DNA from: Planctomycetota bacterium
GTDB taxonomy: Bacteria > Planctomycetota > Brocadiia > SM23-32
Length of the DNA stretch: 17,361 nucleotides
Assembly (NCBI GenBank): GCA_018334735.1
Contig: JAGXLK010000003.1
Location: forward strand, 1-17,361
Direction: 5' to 3'
A program made the translations under genes and the position numbers. This document shows, one piece after another, positions 7,665 through 14,748 of this stretch (positions are counted from its first letter, which is position 1; every line of letters starts with the position of its first letter). The notes under the pieces were generated by a model. The model worked only from the letters and a program-made list of their open reading frames with translations, ran no database searches and was not told the DNA's origin.

Positions 7665-8450
7665 TCACTCTGGTTTGTTCTCGAGACCGTTCAGACTCCA
7701 GTCGTAGTCGATGTCCTTTATTTTCAGTTTGTCTTTATGCCGGCGGATATACCGGGCGACATCTCTCTCGGCATACTGAGCCACGTAATCCAGGATGCTG
7801 TCGCTTTCCTTCAGAAAATCTTTCTTGAACCAGTCGTAGATTTGCGACACATAGATGACCCCCTTTTTACGGTTCAGACGGAGACCGCGGGGGCTCTGAT
7901 TGTAGGTGCGCGCGGCAGCGTCCAGTTGTTTGTCCAGTTTTTCCCCGGTGTAAGGTTCTCCGCGCAAAACGGGACATCCGATTGAGGCGCAGTTGAGGGC
8001 AAAATGAATGCGCGGATCCTCGAACTCCTTACGCAGGATCTTGTGTTCAATCTGGCTCAAACTGTAGATTTCTCCACCGATATTCCATCGTTTATCTTTC
8101 CAGCGTTTCTTCGAGAAAAGGCCGCCCGGGATGTCTTTGATGGAATCGATCTCGGGGTCATATTCGGTAATCAGCTTGAGTGTGAAAGCGTTATAGGCAT
8201 TGATGTATGTCGCCATTTTCTCGTCCCGCCCCAGCTTTTCCATTGGAGCCCGAGCGAGTCGCCCGATATAGGTGAGCAAATCGGATGGGTCTTTCTTGAG
8301 GGCCTCATAGTCCACCCATCCATCCTCAACGTGTTGATCAAGCACACGGGAATAAGGCGAATGGTCGATTCCCGGGGCTTTCGTGGACCCCGCTTCGCCA
8401 ACCAGCGGCAAAAGGGCCAGCATAATAGCAAAAGCAAATTTTGTCCTCAT
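7665..8450 (-). CDS. Exported DUF547-domain protein
   Basis: The 261-residue protein has an N-terminal signal peptide (basic MRTK, hydrophobic FAFAIMLALLPLV, small residues near 18-22), so it is probably periplasmic or envelope-located. The body matches the DUF547 family, with INAYNAF at 83-89 and the diagnostic FALNCASIGCP at 150-160 containing a conserved cysteine pair (C154, C159). DUF547 has no firm biochemical function. The ATG at 8450 has an AAGGA ribosome site and lies three bases after the stop of the upstream flavoprotein gene, so the two are co-transcribed. In many bacteria DUF547 proteins are encoded beside TVP38/TMEM64 and pyridine nucleotide-disulfide oxidoreductase genes, as here. 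This supports a shared membrane or envelope redox role, but the role itself is inference. Confidence 0.85.
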   Translation of the reverse strand: MRTKFAFAIMLALLPLVGEAGSTKAPGIDHSPYSRVLDQHVEDGWVDYEALKKDPSDLLTYIGRLARAPMEKLGRDEKMATYINAYNAFTLKLITEYDPEIDSIKDIPGGLFSKKRWKDKRWNIGGEIYSLSQIEHKILRKEFEDPRIHFALNCASIGCPVLRGEPYTGEKLDKQLDAAARTYNQSPRGLRLNRKKGVIYVSQIYDWFKKDFLKESDSILDYVAQYAERDVARYIRRHKDKLKIKDIDYDWSLNGLENKPE

Positions 8451-8453
8451 GGT

Positions 8454-9944
8454 TTATTCTTCCTTGTTTACAGTCTTTTTTTGGTAACGGCCGACGCCGC
8501 GCAGATTGAAAAGTTTCTTCAGAAGGTGCGCGGTCCGGCTCTCAAAAAGATGCTCCTCGTAGTACTGATTCGCCGCGCGTCGCACAGCCTGGGATATCGA
8601 GGGATACACGTGAATGGCCGAAGAGATATCGGTCACCGGTCGGCCCGCCGACATCAAAAGCACAAACTCATGCAAGAGCTGTCCAGCTGCTTCGCCCAGA
8701 ATGTGGGCTCCGACGATTTCTTTGCCGGAACAAATGAGCTTGACCATCCCTTCGGTCCGCTGATCGATAATCGCACGGTCGGATTCTTCCAGTTTATAGC
8801 GGTAGATCGACAGGTCATCGCCCCCTTTTTCTCGGGCCTCTTCCTCAGTCAATCCCACGTGGGCCATCTCCGGATCGCAGAACGTGGTCCAGGGGACAAC
8901 GCTGTAATCGGCGTGCATGGGAGCGCCGTAGAGCGCGTTTGAAACGACCACACCGGCTTCGTATTCGGCAACGTGGGTGAACTGATAACCGCCGTTACAA
9001 TCTCCGATCGCGTAGATGTGATGCTGAGACGTGCGAAGACGCGAGTCGACTTCGATTCCCCGTTTTGTGTACTCAATGCCGGCGGCTTCGAGACCGAGCC
9101 CTTCCAGATTGGGCGAGCGACCCAGCGAGACCAACAGAGTATCGCCTTCCAGAAAGGTTTCTTTTCCTTCGGGATCACTGGCGGGGACTTCGATCGTTCC
9201 GTCGTCGCGTTCCCTGGCCCCAACGGCACGGTGTTCCAGATACAGCTCGATACCTTCCTCTCGGAAAGTATCGTTCAAGATGGCACAGAGCTCATGATCG
9301 TCGCGGCGGAGCAGGTAGTCCGTTGACTCGAGAATAACCACTTCGCTACCGAGCCGGGAGAACGCCTGCCCCATTTCCACGCCGATGGGGCCGCCACCGA
9401 GTATTACGAGGCGCTCCGGCTGCTGTTCCAGATCAAAAATGGTCAGATTCGTCAGATAATCGACGTCTTCCAGCCCTTTAATCGGGGGAATTTTGGGCCC
9501 TGCACCGGTGGCAAGCACAAACTTCCTGCCGCGGAGAAGCACATCGCCCACTTCAAACTCCCGTTCACTGACAAAATGGCCGTCCCCGAAATAGACATCG
9601 ATACCCATCTCTTCAAAGCGGTCGACCCGATCATGTTGGCCCACAGTGTCAATCGTGTTGTGAACGTGTTCCATAACGTCAGGGAAATCCACATTAACCT
9701 TCGGAATCTCGATACCAAAGTCGCTGGCCCGTTCCGCACGCCAGGCCAGTCGGCCAGCTTCGATAAGCGCCTTGCTGGGCACACAACCGTGAAACAAGCA
9801 ATCGCCCCCGAGAGCTTCCTTTTTCTCAACCAGTGCCACAGAGGCCCCCAGTTGGGCAGCCCCGGAGGCCGCGCTGAGCCCTCCGGCTCCGCCGCCAATC
9901 ACAACCATGTCGTAACTTTCACGCCCGCCCGATGAACTAAGCAT
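8454..9944 (-). CDS. Dihydrolipoamide dehydrogenase / mercuric reductase-like FAD oxidoreductase
   Basis: Class I pyridine nucleotide-disulfide oxidoreductase of about 496 residues. Numbered from the ATG at 9953, the FAD-binding glycine motif is VVIGGGAGG (17-25), the redox-active disulfide is C52-LFHG-C57 followed by VPSKA, the NAD(P)-binding motif is VILGGGPIGVEMG near 182-194, and the dimer-interface catalytic His is near 448 (HVYPS). It lacks the N-terminal HMA domain and the C-terminal vicinal cysteine pair of true MerA, so mercury reduction is unlikely. A C-terminal basic tail of about 30 residues is present. Two ATGs are possible: the one at 9953 lies only one base after AGGAG, while the one at 9944 is ten bases from it and is preferred. 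Either start overlaps the end of the TVP38 gene (stop at 9937), indicating translational coupling. Flavoproteins of this type are often found next to TVP38 proteins. Confidence 0.88.
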   Translation of the reverse strand: MLSSSGGRESYDMVVIGGGAGGLSAASGAAQLGASVALVEKKEALGGDCLFHGCVPSKALIEAGRLAWRAERASDFGIEIPKVNVDFPDVMEHVHNTIDTVGQHDRVDRFEEMGIDVYFGDGHFVSEREFEVGDVLLRGRKFVLATGAGPKIPPIKGLEDVDYLTNLTIFDLEQQPERLVILGGGPIGVEMGQAFSRLGSEVVILESTDYLLRRDDHELCAILNDTFREEGIELYLEHRAVGARERDDGTIEVPASDPEGKETFLEGDTLLVSLGRSPNLEGLGLEAAGIEYTKRGIEVDSRLRTSQHHIYAIGDCNGGYQFTHVAEYEAGVVVSNALYGAPMHADYSVVPWTTFCDPEMAHVGLTEEEAREKGGDDLSIYRYKLEESDRAIIDQRTEGMVKLICSGKEIVGAHILGEAAGQLLHEFVLLMSAGRPVTDISSAIHVYPSISQAVRRAANQYYEEHLFESRTAHLLKKLFNLRGVGRYQKKTVNKEE

Positions 9945-10689
9945 TCCCTTCATTCTCCTGATCTCCGCCGTCTTCGAGTTCCCCGACAGACACGTCCATT
10001 TTCTTTTTCAGGTAAGCCCTCCCGTATCGGGCCGCCACAAACAGAATGATGACCACAATTGCAAGCGGTATCACAATAGCCCAGGGAATTTGTTTTTCCT
10101 TTGCGGCTTCCGATGCGCCGGCTCCCGCAAGCACGTACGCGGCTGTTCCCGGGAGCATAAACAACCAGCTACAGATGATGTAGGTCAGCAGTTTAACCCG
10201 AGTGAGACCGTATCCATAATTCTGCAGGTTAAACGGGAAAATCGGTATGAGTCGCGTGATGGCGAGGACCATTCCACCGTGTTCTTCGGTCATACCGTCC
10301 AGTTTCTGGAACTTTTCTTTGCCCTGCAGCCAATGTTCCACGGGTTTTCGCGCGAGATATCGGGCAATCAGAAAACACAGGGTCGCTCCGAGTGTGGAAG
10401 CGAGTGAAACCACAATAATCCCTTTGACAGCTCCGAACATCGCTCCCGCCCCTATGGTAAGGATTGTGCCCGGGAAACAGACCACAACACCGAGCGCGTA
10501 GACGGCGATAAAAACCGCCGGTGCCCAGCCCCCTGTCGACTCAATCCACTCGCGCGTCTGTTTCAGAAGGTCTCTGATCTGGTCTCCGAACACTCTGTAA
10601 ACGACAATCAAAGAGACCACCGCGAGAATGATAACCAGCGGTTTCCACAGCTTTTTTTTGTCGCTCTTTTCCGCGCTCGTTTCGCTCAT
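9937..10689 (-). CDS. TVP38/TMEM64 family membrane protein (VTT domain)
   Basis: The 250-residue integral membrane protein has a first transmembrane helix near 16-36, a VTT/SNARE-associated core at about 55-185 with the re-entrant-type motif FPGTILTIGAGAMFG (73-87), a second glycine-rich helix with an R-containing end (TLGATLCFLIARYLARK), further hydrophobic segments near 165-190 and 202-222, and a charged cytoplasmic tail. Related DedA/VTT proteins are linked to lipid scrambling or transport. The ATG at 10689 has a near-perfect AGGAGG site seven bases upstream. It is the first gene of the operon and overlaps the flavoprotein gene. The substrate is unknown. Confidence 0.88.
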   Translation of the reverse strand: MSETSAEKSDKKKLWKPLVIILAVVSLIVVYRVFGDQIRDLLKQTREWIESTGGWAPAVFIAVYALGVVVCFPGTILTIGAGAMFGAVKGIIVVSLASTLGATLCFLIARYLARKPVEHWLQGKEKFQKLDGMTEEHGGMVLAITRLIPIFPFNLQNYGYGLTRVKLLTYIICSWLFMLPGTAAYVLAGAGASEAAKEKQIPWAIVIPLAIVVIILFVAARYGRAYLKKKMDVSVGELEDGGDQENEGNA

Positions 10690-10706
10690 CTGCTGGCCTC
10701 CTTTTA

Positions 10707-10735
10707 TTCTCCGCTGCGTTTATCATACAGGAGAA
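10707..10735 (-). promoter_or_regulatory. Possible promoter/operator of the TVP38 operon
   Basis: On the minus strand a TATGAT (10727-10722) resembles a -10 box about 33 bases before the start codon. It lies between the arms of a 6-bp inverted repeat (TTCTCC at 10707-10712, GGAGAA at 10730-10735), which could be an operator or the base of an mRNA hairpin. No good -35 box is present 17 bases upstream, so the promoter call is weak. Confidence 0.25.
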
Positions 10736-10848
10736 AACCCCTTTCTAATATAAGGAAAAATCTGACTTTCAGGTTCGGATATCCTTAGCAAAGATTTTGC
10801 GCAATAAGGTACCCATCCCAGAGTACGGAGAGAAAAATCCATTGCCAG

Positions 10849-11025
10849 GAACGCGCGCTCCCGTGGGATGAAAAAAAGGCACGAACTTTTGCCCGTAAAG
10901 CATACGAGCGGATGTTCCAGTTCAAGTGGACCCCGCCCGGCCGTGGCCTCTGGATGATGGGCACACAGTTTATGTACGACCGGGGAGGCGCAGCTCTCAA
11001 CAACTGCGGGTTCGTCTCAACCGCA
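10849..11025 (+). pseudogene. Remnant of class II (B12-dependent) ribonucleotide reductase
   Basis: The plus-strand frame across these bases reads 59 residues with the hallmark N-terminal block of an adenosylcobalamin-dependent ribonucleotide reductase: LPWDEKKARTFARKAYERMF, then KWTPPGRGLWMMGT, then GGAALNNCGFVSTA. The Cys of NNCGF is one of the redox cysteines of the family. Nothing upstream gives a plausible N-terminus, with a TAG in the same frame about 60 bases earlier. After the STA the frame drifts into unrelated sequence and ends at a TAG near 11155. It is a fragment of a protein usually over 700 residues long and cannot be functional. It is the only protein-like sequence on the plus strand, which points to a duplicated or transferred piece left after rearrangement. 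Identification is by motif recognition. Confidence 0.72.
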
Positions 11026-11410
11026 TCGGATACCGTTCTTTCTTTCGCTGGTGCGACAAATCATACGATTTCATCCAGTATCTCGACGCCAAATATTCCG
11101 ATTGGTTGTGCATACCCCGATCGATCAAAACAACATCCGTCAAACCGTCGCGGATAGCCCGGACATTTCATGAAGTTAAGCCGATAATTATTATAAGTTT
11201 TTGTTCATGAAACTTTTGTGGGAAACATGCAGGGGGTCTTTTTGTACGCCCTGTGTACTCGCGCGTCTGAGAAAACAAAAAAGACATTTACCACAACGGG
11301 GAGCGTCTCTCCGCTAACTGCGGACGCTCCTCGCTTCGCTGTGGTGCGGTCCTCGTCCTGCGTTTGGCTTCCGCGCAGCTACAGCGCTGACGCCGCTTCA
11401 GAAAAGCGGG
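11026..11410. other. Non-coding gap with an A/T-rich segment and a long hairpin
   Basis: This follows the reductase remnant and ends at the sulfatase stop. Bases 11175-11220 are A/T-rich and hold two copies of the palindrome TTCATGAA (11167-11174 and 11204-11211, 37 bp apart). The second lies inside an AAGTTT/AAACTT inverted repeat (11195-11215). No gene is recognisable; whether these are operators or leftover sequence cannot be told. Confidence 0.4.
11290..11344 (-). terminator. Long imperfect hairpin downstream of sulfatase gene
   Basis: GGAGCG (11300-11305) pairs with CGCTCC (11325-11330), with an inner CCGC/GCGG stem. The outer flanks ACCACA (11290-11295) and TGTGGT (11339-11344) also match. 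It lies 66 bases past the minus-strand sulfatase stop. Reading leftwards, a run rich in T (about 11270-11285) follows, so it may act as a terminator for the sulfatase transcript. Confidence 0.4.
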
Positions 11411-12874
11411 CTATATTCGACGAGAATCTTGTTCCCGGGGTAACACATCGGCCGTTGTGGCGAAAAAATCGAGCAGCCTTCGTTCCATTTCCTGCTCTAC
11501 CTCTTTGTATTCCGCCCTCCCGCATACATTCTGCAACTCTCCCGGATCTGCGTTCAAATCAAACAATTCATGATCCCCCGAATAGGGTCGACGCACGTAT
11601 TTATGATCGTGCGTCCGACATGATACGGCATATGATCCGGCTTCGTGTACCGGCAGGGCGACGCTTGACTGCACCGAATAAAACGACTCCGGTGGCATAC
11701 CTTTCACATCCTTGTTCTTGAATGCTTCTTCCCCCTTCCGTGCGCCCACTTCCGCGAAAACCGCCTCGCGTATCTCACTGTCATCTCCACCCAAACTATC
11801 CAGAAGACTCAGTCCAAACGAATCATATCCCGGATCGATATTCAGTAAGTCATAAACCGTCGCCGTCATATCCACCAGTTCAGTCAAATGATTGCGCACT
11901 CCGCTGGCCGCCCGGAACGATGCGGGTGGTTTAATGATAAACGGACACTGGATAAGCGCGTCCTGCAACGACATGTGCGTTTTCTCCGGCAGGGAATAAT
12001 CGCCGGCAAAATCACCGTGATCGGACAAAAATATGATCAGAGCGTCTTCATACATGTCATTCCGCCGCAAGGCCTCCAGCACCCGACCAAACAGGTGGTC
12101 AGCTTTTGCACACATGGCATAGTAGACCCTGCGCAACTCCACCCATTGTTCTTCGCTCACTCGCGGCGCCCCATATGCCTCGCGAAGATCATTGAGAGAA
12201 TTCAGATCATTCTCCGGCGTCGGGTATCGTTCCGGCAACCGATTCGGGTCAATAAGATCGTAAAACTCCTCCTCAACCCTGTATGCCGGATGGGGCAACC
12301 CCAGGGGAAGATACAGACATACAGGCTGTTCGCCATCGAAACGATTGATAAAATCAACGGCCCCGTCCACATGTCCCGCATCTCGGTCATGGTAAACGGA
12401 GCCGTCACCATCTTTCGTCATCACTCCATCGTAAAAAACTCCCCGTAACGGGTTGTCATCGGGCAATTCCTCGGGCACATGATACTCCGTCGCACAGTCA
12501 TCCGGCCTGTATTTGGTATCACAATGCTTCAGGTAATCCGATCCCTCCTCGACAGCCACCAGATCATTTTTGCCGCCCCACCATACGTAATACCCTTGAT
12601 CCTGCAAAACGGGCAGAAGATGGGGTTCGTGTTCATCCAGCATGTTTTTCATCGAGCGATGACCATGGACATGGGGATACCAACCCGTCATGAAGGAACA
12701 TCGGCTCGGCGTGCATACGGGATTCTGAGAAAATGCATTGGCATAGGAGACCCCACCATTACGAACAAGCGCGTCCAGATTCGGGGTATGTGCACCGGGA
12801 TTGTCCAGGTGTCCCAGCACATCACCCCGATAGGAGTCCGGGTTGAAAATGATAATGTTGGGCCTCTCTGACAT
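11411..12874 (-). CDS. Type I (S1) sulfatase, cytoplasmic, CTPSR motif
   Basis: The 487-residue alkaline-phosphatase-fold sulfatase begins MSERPNIIIFNPDSYRGD with no signal peptide. C54-T-P-S-R58 is the formylglycine modification motif, followed by CSFMTGWYPHVHGH. Metal-binding residues include D13/D18 in the first strand and D285-H286 in FLSDHGDFAGD, with K298-T-H300 further on. The C-terminal part has the usual ELFDLNADPGELQNV motif. Sulfatases of this type remove sulfate esters from sugars or small molecules after conversion of the Cys to formylglycine by FGE or anSME; no such maturase is in this window. The ATG at 12874 follows a strong GAGGAG site at seven bases. It lies 467 bp past the other sulfatase, with REP-like sequence between, so it may have its own promoter; none is obvious. 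Confidence 0.9.
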   Translation of the reverse strand: MSERPNIIIFNPDSYRGDVLGHLDNPGAHTPNLDALVRNGGVSYANAFSQNPVCTPSRCSFMTGWYPHVHGHRSMKNMLDEHEPHLLPVLQDQGYYVWWGGKNDLVAVEEGSDYLKHCDTKYRPDDCATEYHVPEELPDDNPLRGVFYDGVMTKDGDGSVYHDRDAGHVDGAVDFINRFDGEQPVCLYLPLGLPHPAYRVEEEFYDLIDPNRLPERYPTPENDLNSLNDLREAYGAPRVSEEQWVELRRVYYAMCAKADHLFGRVLEALRRNDMYEDALIIFLSDHGDFAGDYSLPEKTHMSLQDALIQCPFIIKPPASFRAASGVRNHLTELVDMTATVYDLLNIDPGYDSFGLSLLDSLGGDDSEIREAVFAEVGARKGEEAFKNKDVKGMPPESFYSVQSSVALPVHEAGSYAVSCRTHDHKYVRRPYSGDHELFDLNADPGELQNVCGRAEYKEVEQEMERRLLDFFATTADVLPREQDSRRI

Positions 12875-12947
12875 CTCTTCACTCCTCTTTTGTTAGAATG
12901 CTGAAATGAGCTTTCGTACGTGTTTAGCCCAGAGATGCCGCTTCATG

Positions 12948-13052
12948 GTCATTGCGAGCCCATCGCGAGATGGGCGAAGCAATCTCGTCGTTTTTTCAGC
13001 GCAACAGCGAGATTGCCGCGGCGTCCCGTTGCGCGGAACGCCTCGCAATGAC
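12948..13052. repeat. REP-like inverted repeat pair (inside-out relative to 7316-7405)
   Basis: GTCATTGCGAG (12948-12958) through GCAATCTCG (12979-12987) is one half-unit; CGAGATTGC (13008-13016) through CTCGCAATGAC (13042-13052) is its inverted partner, separated by about 20 bases. Each half-unit has an internal hairpin, for example CCCATC/GATGGG at about 12959-12974. The same arms occur in the MITE-like element at 7316-7405, but there the CTCGCAATGAC/GTCATTGCGAG ends face inward. No outer CTAGTG-type arms are seen here. This is an arrangement like BIMEs formed by paired REPs. Confidence 0.65.
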
Positions 13053-13167
13053 ATTGTGGGCGTGGACGGCTGATGTAGGGCAGGCTAAACGCATGCGAGC
13101 TTCCAGCTCATTAATCTATTCATTTCTCCTTTTACCCACGAGGCCGTGCTCCTTCACTGCCCTCCAT

Positions 13168-13198
13168 CCTGGGCTAGTATGAGGCCGTCCCTTCGGGA
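13168..13198. repeat. Degenerate hairpin segment resembling the 1436-1541 cluster
   Basis: CCTGGGCTAGTAT (13168-13180) resembles CCTGGGCTGTTAT at 1509-1521, and both are followed by a short GC-rich hairpin (here TCCC-TTC-GGGA at 13188-13198). It may be an eroded copy of the same intergenic repeat family; the similarity is short. Confidence 0.3.
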
Positions 13199-13325
13199 GT
13201 AAAAATACCGCTACCGAAAACCAATTGTTTCTCATCGTAGCGTTCGCCTCGTTGCTGATCACTGATTATAAGTTGTCATATTTTATGCGCCGTTTTTTTA
13301 GCGCCTTCTCGATCAGGCCGCCTTA

Positions 13326-13353
13326 TCACTCACTCACTCACTCACTCGTTCGT
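13326..13353. repeat. Tetranucleotide repeat spanning a sulfatase stop codon
   Basis: Five TCAC units (13326-13345) are followed by two TCGT units (13346-13353). On the minus strand this reads (ACGA)2(GTGA)5, and the sulfatase TGA stop lies inside at 13344-13342. GTGA repeats place a TGA in all three frames within 12 bases. Confidence 0.85.
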
Positions 13354-14748
13354 TCCGGGGATCACGTGCCCGAATGGTTTACCCGCCACAAGTTGGTCGT
13401 CTTCCACAAACCCTTCCGGCCGGTCACACAGTTGATCAATGAGACGTTTTCGCCAGTACTCGAGGCGTTCGGCGTAATCCGAATCCTCCGCCAGATCATG
13501 CAGTTCATGGGGATCCTCCGTCAGGTCAAAAAGTTGTTCCTGGCCACTGGCAGGATTCCACATATATTTTTCCTGCCCATCGGTCATACACTGATTACTG
13601 GGCGCGTGTTCAATATGTAAATCATCTCGCCACTGCGTGGGTTCCTCTCCCCGCATGTGAGGATACAGGCTCCGACCGTCCACGCTCTCGGGAATGCTGA
13701 CTTCCAGCATATCCAGGAGCGTCGGCATGATGTCCGCATGGGTGGCCAGCGCATCGGAGACGTGGCCTTTATCGATGTTGTACTGCGGCGGGGCGCTGAT
13801 CAGAAACGGAACGTGAGCGGAACCCTCGTAGGCGACTTTTTTACGCAGCCGATAGTGATCGCCCAGCATTTCGCCGTGATCACTGGTAAAGATAAAAATT
13901 GTGTCATCACGGTGTCGCAGTCCTTGCACGGGATTGATCAGGCGACGGAGTTGATCATCGACGTGATTCAGCAACCCATAATAAGCAGCCCGCATGGCGA
14001 GCAGGGCTTCATCGGAAAGATCGATATGGTGGGTGGAAACATAGTTTTCCCGTCCCCTTTCGCCGGGATCAGGACGTTCCGCCCAATCGCCAATATAAGG
14101 ATCGGGCACTCCGGTGCGCAGATAGCGTTCCAGATAAAACGGTGGCGGTTGATACGGCGGGTGAGCCGAGATAAAACCCAGAGACAGGAAAAAAGGACGT
14201 GAAGGATCCCGTTTATCCATAAAACGCAGAGCCCGCTCGACGCTCCAGTTGGTCTGGTGCAGCCCCTCATCCAGATGCCACGGATGCACCGTCCAGTCAT
14301 TGTGCATCACACCACCACTAAACCAGTCATCAATGCCATGTCGCGGGCTCTCGTCGCGAAGCCACTCCCGATAGTCCTGCTGTGTCTCCATCCATTCGAA
14401 GCCATATCCTTTGCGGCGCGGAAACTGATGCATGTCGCGGCCGATATGGACGGTCTGGTATCCCTTCTGACGCAACAACCCCGGCAGGGTTGGAACATCA
14501 CTCCACTCCACGCCGGATCTGTATCCCACCATCCCATGAGTCTGTGGTAGTTGGCCGCTCAAAATACAACGGCGAGTCGCAATACAGGACGGGCAGGCGG
14601 TATAGAATCGCCGGAACCGAGCGCCCTGATAGCCGATGGTATCCATGTTGGGTGTTAACAGAACCGGATGGTCCTCGCAGCTCAGACTATCACCCCGGTG
14701 ATGTTCGGTGTGAATCAGCACGACATTGGGTAACTCTGACATTTTCAT
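13342..14748 (-). CDS. Type I (S1) sulfatase, cytoplasmic, CIATR motif
   Basis: The start is taken as the ATG at 14748, whose first bases overlap the TGA of the preceding gene (ATGA). An ATG two codons later (14742) is better spaced from the AAGGA site, and the frame is open back to a GTG at 14778. The protein is about 468 residues with no signal peptide. The first strand reads PNVVLIHTEHHRGDSL. The modification motif is C55-I-A-T-R, a CxAxR variant also accepted by sulfatase maturases, followed by RCILSGQ. The second metal site is D290-H291 in FTSDHGEMLGDH. The C-terminus carries the LFDLTEDPHELHDLAED motif typical of the family. It differs clearly from the sulfatase at 11411-12874, so the two probably act on different sulfate positions or substrates. 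The overlap with the ceramidase-like gene shows coupled translation. Confidence 0.9.
   Translation of the reverse strand: MKMSELPNVVLIHTEHHRGDSLSCEDHPVLLTPNMDTIGYQGARFRRFYTACPSCIATRRCILSGQLPQTHGMVGYRSGVEWSDVPTLPGLLRQKGYQTVHIGRDMHQFPRRKGYGFEWMETQQDYREWLRDESPRHGIDDWFSGGVMHNDWTVHPWHLDEGLHQTNWSVERALRFMDKRDPSRPFFLSLGFISAHPPYQPPPFYLERYLRTGVPDPYIGDWAERPDPGERGRENYVSTHHIDLSDEALLAMRAAYYGLLNHVDDQLRRLINPVQGLRHRDDTIFIFTSDHGEMLGDHYRLRKKVAYEGSAHVPFLISAPPQYNIDKGHVSDALATHADIMPTLLDMLEVSIPESVDGRSLYPHMRGEEPTQWRDDLHIEHAPSNQCMTDGQEKYMWNPASGQEQLFDLTEDPHELHDLAEDSDYAERLEYWRKRLIDQLCDRPEGFVEDDQLVAGKPFGHVIPGTNE

Larger units (their letters stand above)
12875..13341. other. Non-coding gap between two sulfatase genes
   Basis: It contains a REP-like palindrome pair (12948-13052), a degenerate GC-rich hairpin segment (13168-13198) and a tetranucleotide repeat at its right edge, all listed separately. 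The remaining sequence, including an A/T-rich stretch near 13262-13310, shows no gene. There is no convincing terminator or promoter. Confidence 0.5.

Noticed and set aside
8004..8942. Plus-strand open frame of 312 codons crossing two genes
   Set aside because: It spans the junction of the DUF547 and flavoprotein genes, both well supported on the minus strand, and has no protein-family signal.
8454..9944. True mercuric reductase (merA)
   Set aside because: No HMA domain, no C-terminal vicinal cysteine pair and no other mer genes; only the general disulfide oxidoreductase fold is supported.
11026..11210. Continuation of the ribonucleotide reductase in shifted frames
   Set aside because: Reading the other two frames (for example DFIQYLDAKYSDW) gives no recognisable reductase motif, so the homology is taken to stop near 11025.
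13326..13353. Phase-variable repeat controlling sulfatase expression
   Set aside because: The repeat is at the 3' end and every frame stops within it, so changes in unit number would not switch the gene on or off.
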